A program made the position numbers and the translations under genes. DNA of 64,000 nt, taken from contig JBFWWB010000001.1 of NCBI GenBank assembly GCA_050246435.1, positions 1 to 64,000 of the forward strand. The letters run 5' to 3'. This document shows positions 59,346 to 64,000 of the stretch, piece by piece (position 1 is the first letter of the stretch; each line of letters starts with the position of its first letter). The notes under the pieces are model-generated. The model worked only from the letters and a program-made list of their open reading frames with translations, ran no database searches and was not told the DNA's origin. The stretch comes from JAKFWI01 sp050246435 (lineage in GTDB: Bacteria > Pseudomonadota > Alphaproteobacteria > Caulobacterales > Aquidulcibacteraceae).

Positions 59346-60665
59346 TCAGATGGCGCCGGGCTTCGGCGCCGGAAATGCGGGGGCGCCGCGGGCATCGGAA
59401 AGGCCGACATCGGAGGCCGCCATGCCGGAACGCGCGGCCCACAGCTTGCGCCAATTCTTCGGCCATGTCGGCGAGCGGCTCATCGCCTCCCGCAGGCCGG
59501 CGCGTGAATCCACCAGGAACATCGCGTCGCGGGCGAGCCGATCTTCCGGCCGCGCCTTGGCGCGCACGGCGTCGGCCACAATGAGGCGCGCCCGCGCGTT
59601 CGTGAACGCGCCCGGCGCCAGGCAGGCTTTCTCCCGCGCCAGCGCCGTATCGATCGCATCAAAGCGCGCTTCGCCCCAACCCATATGAATCGAGCGGTCG
59701 AGGAAGAAGGCGAAATCGATCTCGCTGGGCTCCAGTCCGGCAGCGCGCCAGGATTTCGACAGCCGCTCCACCACATACCGGAACCAGGCGTCATCGCCCC
59801 AAGCGACGTCGTCATAAACGCGCTGGGTTTGCTCCATCGCGCCGAGCCGCGCGAACGCGCGCGACCAGGCGCGCATCTGGCCAGGCTGACGGCAAACGTC
59901 TTCCATCAGCAGGCGCGCCTGGGGATAGCGGTGCTTGCTTTCGACGTGCAATTCCTTGGCGGTCTTCAGATCCAGCAGGCGGTCGCCCCCTTCAGCGCCT
60001 TCCGCCGCGAAAGCGAGCAGCACCGTCTCGCGGTCCAACCGCTTGAGCACCGCCAGCAACTCCCCGCCCCACCCCAGGGTCTTGCCGTTCGGCCCCCAGG
60101 TGAGCACCGAGCCCTGATCGCCGCGGAAATTGACGCAGACATTCCATTCCAGGCGGTCGTAGTCGGTGCCCTCGATCGTCCGTGCGAGGGTGAAGGCGCG
60201 CTCGTAAGCGTCCGGCGCGGGCTGGCCGGTGATCGCCTGCCAGGTTTCCACCGTGATATGGCGGCCGGCGGCGAGATCGCGCGCACCGCGGCAGGCGGCG
60301 ATGGCGCGGGCGGCTTCGGCCGTTTCGCGCGTAAAGCGGCCGTCCTGCGGGACCGGGGCCACGCCACAGCGCTCGGCGTAACGGTCGATCGATTCCTGCA
60401 GGCGCCCCACCGGGCCCCATTTGGAATCCTGGATGATCATGCGGGCGCCGGGGTCGGCGTAACGGATCAGCACGGCGTCCGCCCCGCCATGGACGGCGTT
60501 GCGGGCCGAAAAGGTCGCACAGCTCCAACACAAGAGCACGGCGCCGCTGACGGCGCCCACCGAGAGGCCGAAGCGCGCGGCCGCGCGGCCCAGCCCTTCG
60601 AGCGCCGCAAGCGGCCCGGCGCGCCGCCGGGCGGCGCGCGTCCTGGGACCGGAACGGGCCTTCAT
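59346..60665 (-). CDS. Membrane-anchored protein with peptidoglycan-binding-like and lysozyme-like regions
   Basis: 439-aa protein. A basic N-terminus precedes one membrane segment (about residues 33-53), so the body is probably periplasmic. Residues ~90-130 (LQESIDRYAERCGVAPVPQDGRFTRETAEAARAI) look like a PG_binding_1 domain. Next comes ARTIEGTDYDRLEWNVCVNF and then SVLTWGPNGKTLGWGGELL, which recalls chitosanase/lysozyme-like glycosidases with Glu and Asp near the start; this is a weak resemblance. The C-terminal 200 residues are unassigned. A murein-active enzyme is a hypothesis. ATG at 60665; followed by the TPR gene 53 bp downstream. Confidence 0.6.
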   Translation of the reverse strand: MKARSGPRTRAARRRAGPLAALEGLGRAAARFGLSVGAVSGAVLLCWSCATFSARNAVHGGADAVLIRYADPGARMIIQDSKWGPVGRLQESIDRYAERCGVAPVPQDGRFTRETAEAARAIAACRGARDLAAGRHITVETWQAITGQPAPDAYERAFTLARTIEGTDYDRLEWNVCVNFRGDQGSVLTWGPNGKTLGWGGELLAVLKRLDRETVLLAFAAEGAEGGDRLLDLKTAKELHVESKHRYPQARLLMEDVCRQPGQMRAWSRAFARLGAMEQTQRVYDDVAWGDDAWFRYVVERLSKSWRAAGLEPSEIDFAFFLDRSIHMGWGEARFDAIDTALAREKACLAPGAFTNARARLIVADAVRAKARPEDRLARDAMFLVDSRAGLREAMSRSPTWPKNWRKLWAARSGMAASDVGLSDARGAPAFPAPKPGAI

Positions 60666-60841
60666 CGTTCCCCCAATAGTCCACCTACCCTGCGCGACCG
60701 GTTAACAGCCGGCCCGCGCAGATAAATCCCTGCAATCCCCTTGCCGGCAAGCCGCCCCGACAGTTGCGCACAAGGCGGCCTACGCTGCGTCACGGCTTGA
60801 CCGGCGGCGGCGCTGCGCCATCCTGGCGGCAGGAGAGCGTG

Positions 60842-62020
60842 ATGTTCCAGCGGTTTTTCACCGAATTGCGCGAGGCGCGCGTGCCCGTAAGTCTCAAGGA
60901 ATATCTGACCCTGATCGAGGCGCTCGAGAAGGACGTGATCCCGCCGGGGATCGAGGACTTCTATTTCCTGGCGCGGGCCGCCCTGGTGAAAGACGAGCGT
61001 CATATCGACCGGTTCGACAAGGTGTTTGGCCACGTCTTCAAGGGCGTCGATTTCACCAAAGACGCGGTTGAGGGCGAAATTCCGGCGGAATGGCTGCAGG
61101 CGCTCACCGAGAAGTATCTGACCGAGGAAGAAAAAGAGCAGATCAAGCGGCTGGGCGGCTGGGACAAGCTGATGGAGGCGCTGCAACAGCGCCTGCGCGA
61201 ACAGCAGGCGCGCCACGAAGGCGGCGACCGGATGATCGGCACGGGCGGAACCTCGCCCTTCGGCGCCGACGGCTATCACCCCGAAGGCGTGCGCATCGGC
61301 CAGGACAAGAGCCGCCACAACCGCGCCGTCAAAGTGTGGGACAAACGCGAATTCAAAAACCTCGACGACCGCGAAGAGCTGGGCCAGCGCAATGTGAAGG
61401 TGGCGTTGCGTCGCTTGCGCAAATTCGCCCGCGACGGCGCGCCGGACGAATTCGATCTCAACGGTACGATCCGTTCAACCGCGCGGCAAGGCTATCTTGA
61501 CGTGGTGATGCGCCCGGAGCGGCGCAACGCGATCAAAGTGCTGCTGTTCTTCGATATCGGCGGCTCGATGGATGCGCACGTGCGCACGTGCGAGGAGCTA
61601 TTCTCTGCGGCGCGCACGGAATTCAAGCATCTCGAATATTTCTACTTCCACAACTGCCTCTACGAGAACGTGTGGAAGGACAACCGCCGCCGGAACACGG
61701 AGAAGATCAGCACCTGGGACCTGATGCACAAGTTCCCGCACGACTACAAAGTGATCTTCGTCGGCGACGCGACGATGAGCCCGTACGAGGTTTCAGCGCC
61801 GGGCGGCTCCGTCGAGCATTGGAACGAGGAGCCTGGCGCGGTGTGGCTCAACCGCTTGTGCAGCCTGTATGAGCATTTCGTGTGGCTCAATCCGACGCAC
61901 GAAAACGCGTGGGAGTATTCGCCGTCCACGCAATTGATCCGCGACGTGATCGGCCCGCACCGGATGTTCCCGCTGACGCTGGGCGGGCTTGAAGGCGCGA
62001 TGCGCGAACTCAGCCGGTGA
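60842..62020 (+). CDS. VWA domain-containing CoxE-like protein
   Basis: 392-aa protein of the CoxE-like VWA family, the common partner of MoxR ATPases. The N-terminal FQRFFTELREARVPVSLKEY opening is family-typical. The linker holds FKNLDDREELGQRNVKVALRRL. The VWA domain starts IKVLLFFDIGGSMDAHVRTCE, where the metal-site motif is DIGGSM rather than DxSxS, so the first Ser is Gly. The end is MFPLTLGGLEGAMREL. The ATG at 60842 is preceded by GGAG. Stops overlap the DUF3445 gene by 11 bp. Confidence 0.88.
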   Translation: MFQRFFTELREARVPVSLKEYLTLIEALEKDVIPPGIEDFYFLARAALVKDERHIDRFDKVFGHVFKGVDFTKDAVEGEIPAEWLQALTEKYLTEEEKEQIKRLGGWDKLMEALQQRLREQQARHEGGDRMIGTGGTSPFGADGYHPEGVRIGQDKSRHNRAVKVWDKREFKNLDDREELGQRNVKVALRRLRKFARDGAPDEFDLNGTIRSTARQGYLDVVMRPERRNAIKVLLFFDIGGSMDAHVRTCEELFSAARTEFKHLEYFYFHNCLYENVWKDNRRRNTEKISTWDLMHKFPHDYKVIFVGDATMSPYEVSAPGGSVEHWNEEPGAVWLNRLCSLYEHFVWLNPTHENAWEYSPSTQLIRDVIGPHRMFPLTLGGLEGAMRELSR

Positions 62021-62795
62021 GAACCGCCTCGACCAGACGGTCGAGTTTGTCCCAGTTTTTGTAGGCGCGCACGCGCGCCGGCGCCGTGCGCCATGCCTGC
62101 GCGAACGCCGCGCGCGTTTCGCCGTTGCGCAGCAACGGCGCGAGCAGCTCGATCGAAACGCCGATGGTGAACGCCACCGCGCCGGCACCCGGCAGCTTTC
62201 GGACAGTCTGACGTTCGACGCGCAGATGTAGCACGTCCGCCGCAGCGGCAGGCTGCGTTCTTGCGGCGCGCGCAAGCAACGGGGCGGATGACGGCGTGAA
62301 GCGATCGTCCCCGGCCTGGACTGTCCAATTGAAGCGCTCGAGCGGCGCATCCGGCGCAAGGGCGTCGAACACGCGCGCGATGCGGGCGGCGAGACCCTGG
62401 GCGCCGCCCCGGCCCAGCACGTCCGGCACCGGAGCGTGAAGGAAAGCTAGCGGTTTGCCGATGACCTCCGGCAGCGACCAGAAGGTCGGCGCGCAGACGA
62501 CGGCGGCGGCGAGCATCCAGCCCTCCTCCCGCCGCTCCAGCACGCAAAGATCGTCGGGCACGGCGCCGGCGGCCTCCAGCAGGCTGGCCGCGCCGAGCAG
62601 GGCCGCCAGCTCCAGCGCCCCCGCCTCCGCGCCCGGCGCCGCCGCGGTCACCAGCGCCGGATGGGCCGCGATCAGCGCCGTTTTCCAGGCCCGCCAGGCC
62701 GGATCGGCGCCGACGCGCAGCCAATCCGCCAGGGCGATAGGGCGCAGGCCGACCCGAAATTCCGGCGGCTCGAGGAAAATAGGCGGTGTTTTCAC
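62010..62795 (-). CDS. DUF3445 family (heme-dependent oxidative N-demethylase-like) protein
   Basis: 261-aa protein with DUF3445 signatures: VCAPTFWSLPEVIGKPLAFL, HAPVPDV, LERFNWTV, HLRVERQTVRKLPGAGAVAF. One characterised member demethylates N-methylated amines using heme; whether this one does is open. The His of LHAPVPD is conserved and could bind metal. It is convergent with the VWA gene, overlapping at the stops, and divergent from the TIR-like gene. Confidence 0.88.
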   Translation of the reverse strand: MKTPPIFLEPPEFRVGLRPIALADWLRVGADPAWRAWKTALIAAHPALVTAAAPGAEAGALELAALLGAASLLEAAGAVPDDLCVLERREEGWMLAAAVVCAPTFWSLPEVIGKPLAFLHAPVPDVLGRGGAQGLAARIARVFDALAPDAPLERFNWTVQAGDDRFTPSSAPLLARAARTQPAAAADVLHLRVERQTVRKLPGAGAVAFTIGVSIELLAPLLRNGETRAAFAQAWRTAPARVRAYKNWDKLDRLVEAVLTG

Positions 62796-62919
62796 GGGGT
62801 TCAGGCGCTTCCTCCGCCGCCGCGCCCGCCGGCAGGGCCGCCGTCCGCAAAGTGTTGCATTTCGGGCGAACTATAGAGCCTTTGGCGCCTATCCGATTGC
62901 CGGCATGCGTGGAATTGGC

Positions 62920-62935
62920 GTAACGTTCTCTTAAC
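62920..62935. promoter_or_regulatory. Candidate CtrA-like site upstream of the TIR-like gene
   Basis: GTAA-N7-TTAAC occurs at 62920-62935, one mismatch from the CtrA consensus TTAA-N7-TTAAC. It lies 42 bp before the gene start at 62978. With DivL in the genome, CtrA is likely present. A single AT-rich match can occur by chance. Confidence 0.35.
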
Positions 62936-62977
62936 GGGCGCGCGAGCAGCCCCCGAGAGACGAAGAAAAGCCGGGCG

Positions 62978-63736
62978 ATGACCCAAAGCGTTGTGCTGCA
63001 CACTTACCGGGCGAAGGAATACGCCGAGAGCGTCGTGTGCGGCCTGCAGCACGAAGGCTACGCTGTGCCTTGGGATCCCCAGGCCGGCGGCATGATCGTG
63101 ACCGGCGCGCTCGCGCCGGAAAGCGCGCCCTGCGTCATCGTGCTTTGGACGAAAGACGCGATCATCCAGAAATGGGTGCTGGAATACGCACGGGCCGCGT
63201 ATCAGCGCGGCGCGCTGATCGAAGTGCTGATCGATCCGGTGGTGTCGCCGTTCAACCAATCGCTCGCGCCGATCGATTTCACGCATGGCTGGGACGGCCG
63301 TCCGAAGGGCCCGCTCTGGAAGGCGTTCATGGATCGCGTGCGCGCCAAGAGCGGCCGCCCGATCGGTCGTCTGCCGTTCAAGGAACAGTTCCAGCCAGTG
63401 ATGGCGGTTTGGGTGATGGGCTTCGTCACGGTGGCGACGCTGGCGACCGGCGGGCCGCTGCTGCGCCCTAGCGGCGATGAACTCGCCGCACGCGAACCGA
63501 TCGCCGCCGATCCGCAACCCGCCGTGGAGACAGCGATGGGCGGCCCGGCGGCGAGCGCGCAAATCCTCGCCCCGGCGGACGCTGCGCGCGCGCCGCAGGT
63601 CACGGTTGAACCGGAAGAACGCTACATGGTGCGCAGCACCGTGAAACTGCGCTACGAGCCGATTTCCGCCCCCGCCCCGCGCGAGGTGCAAGACGGCGCG
63701 ATGATCACGTTTGTCGGCCACGGCGACGCGGGCTGA
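62978..63736 (+). CDS. TIR-like domain membrane protein
   Basis: 252-aa protein. Residues 1-~125 resemble a TIR-like fold: QSVVLHTYRAKEYAESVVCG (strand A and following helix), PCVIVLWTKDAIIQKWVLEY, with the Glu of VLEYARAAY in the position of the catalytic Glu of NAD-cleaving TIR domains. A membrane segment follows (about 140-160, VMAVWVMGFVTVATLA), then an Ala/Pro-rich, probably periplasmic tail. Such membrane-linked TIR-like proteins occur in alphaproteobacteria without a known task; defence or signalling are both possible. ATG at 62978. Confidence 0.6.
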   Translation: MTQSVVLHTYRAKEYAESVVCGLQHEGYAVPWDPQAGGMIVTGALAPESAPCVIVLWTKDAIIQKWVLEYARAAYQRGALIEVLIDPVVSPFNQSLAPIDFTHGWDGRPKGPLWKAFMDRVRAKSGRPIGRLPFKEQFQPVMAVWVMGFVTVATLATGGPLLRPSGDELAAREPIAADPQPAVETAMGGPAASAQILAPADAARAPQVTVEPEERYMVRSTVKLRYEPISAPAPREVQDGAMITFVGHGDAG

Positions 63737-63749
63737 ACGCCCGCCCGTT

Positions 63750-64000
63750 TCATTCCCGCTCCGGCTTGCCCGTGCGCCGCGCGCGCAGCCAATGCAATAT
63801 GGCCCAGGCATGGGCTTCGTGGCGCACGCGCAGCGCCGCATCGTTCGCGCCGACCCAGACGAGCGCGCAATTCGGCTCCGTCGGGCTGCCGTCGGCGGCG
63901 GAAAGCTCTACCTCATAGAATGCGCCCAGATGGTTCCGCGGCTCCCCGCCCGGCGCCCAATATTGGCCGGCGCGGCCGATCAACCTTTCCGGCCAAACGG
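63750..64000 (-). CDS. Partial hypothetical protein running off the right edge
   Basis: About 83 codons, continuing past the window end, so the N-terminus is missing. The visible part includes PERLIGRAGQYWAPGGEPRN, VELSAADGSPTEPNCALVWVG and the helix RVRHEAHAWAILHWLRARR. No family recognised. The frame stays open to 64000 and reads like protein. It converges on the TIR-like gene, 13 bp apart. Confidence 0.55.
   Translation of the reverse strand, partial: VWPERLIGRAGQYWAPGGEPRNHLGAFYEVELSAADGSPTEPNCALVWVGANDAALRVRHEAHAWAILHWLRARRTGKPERE

Overview
The window is GC-rich, gene-dense chromosomal DNA from an alphaproteobacterium. The evidence is a DivL-type cell-cycle pseudokinase with Tyr in place of the phosphorylated His, the flagellin regulators FlbT and FlaF, a ChvI/ChvG two-component system next to a nitrogen/sugar-PTS-like EIIA-HPr pair and ahcY, a dnaX-ybaB-recR cluster, and ethylmalonyl-CoA pathway genes. 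DivL plus FlbT/FlaF points to the Caulobacterales/Hyphomonadaceae neighbourhood; the exact family is an inference. No rRNA, tRNA, CRISPR array, prophage or insertion sequence was seen; the only RNA gene found is the SRP RNA.

Layout. 0.1-7.5 kb: translation genes (rplY, pth), a TPR membrane protein, a RibD-like reductase, ychF, then a catabolic-looking run (dienelactone hydrolase, VOC protein, PhyH dioxygenase, Rieske oxygenase). 7.6-13.8 kb: SRP RNA with a strong terminator, a TTC38-like TPR protein, two tandem TetR paralogues, and dnaX-ybaB-GGCT-recR. 13.8-23.5 kb: ethylmalonyl-CoA pathway genes. ccr and mcd are the first and last genes of a leftward operon that also carries a membrane protein, a chagasin-like inhibitor, a small membrane protein and a Rieske oxygenase; ecm lies rightward nearby. 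23.5-32.5 kb: accessory enzymes, nrdA behind two NrdR-like boxes, a palindromic repeat next to a GIY-YIG gene, and a divergent Mur ligase/LD-carboxypeptidase pair that looks like murein recycling.

32.9-38.5 kb: the prkA-yeaH-spoVR stress module followed by a sirtuin. 38.5-44.9 kb: an orphan ABC ATPase, a CHCC zinc-finger protein, an isocitrate-lyase-family enzyme, polA with a degenerate proofreading site, and a stand-alone TonB-receptor C-terminal fragment. 45-53.3 kb: chvI-chvG-EIIA-HPr-SemiSWEET-ahcY-TonB-like-divL, with hprK absent from its usual place. 53.4-64 kb: ppk2, pseB, flaF/flbT without flagellin genes, a MoxR ATPase and a VWA protein separated by three envelope-type genes, a DUF3445 protein and a TIR-like membrane protein.

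Genes are tightly packed: many starts overlap the preceding stop (ATGA, GTGA, TTGA), and several convergent pairs overlap at their stop codons. The most unusual points are the PolA proofreading-site loss, the missing hprK, the mixed ethylmalonyl-CoA operon with nested inverted repeats in front of ccr, the muropeptide-recycling pair with a non-canonical P-loop, and the MoxR/VWA envelope locus.
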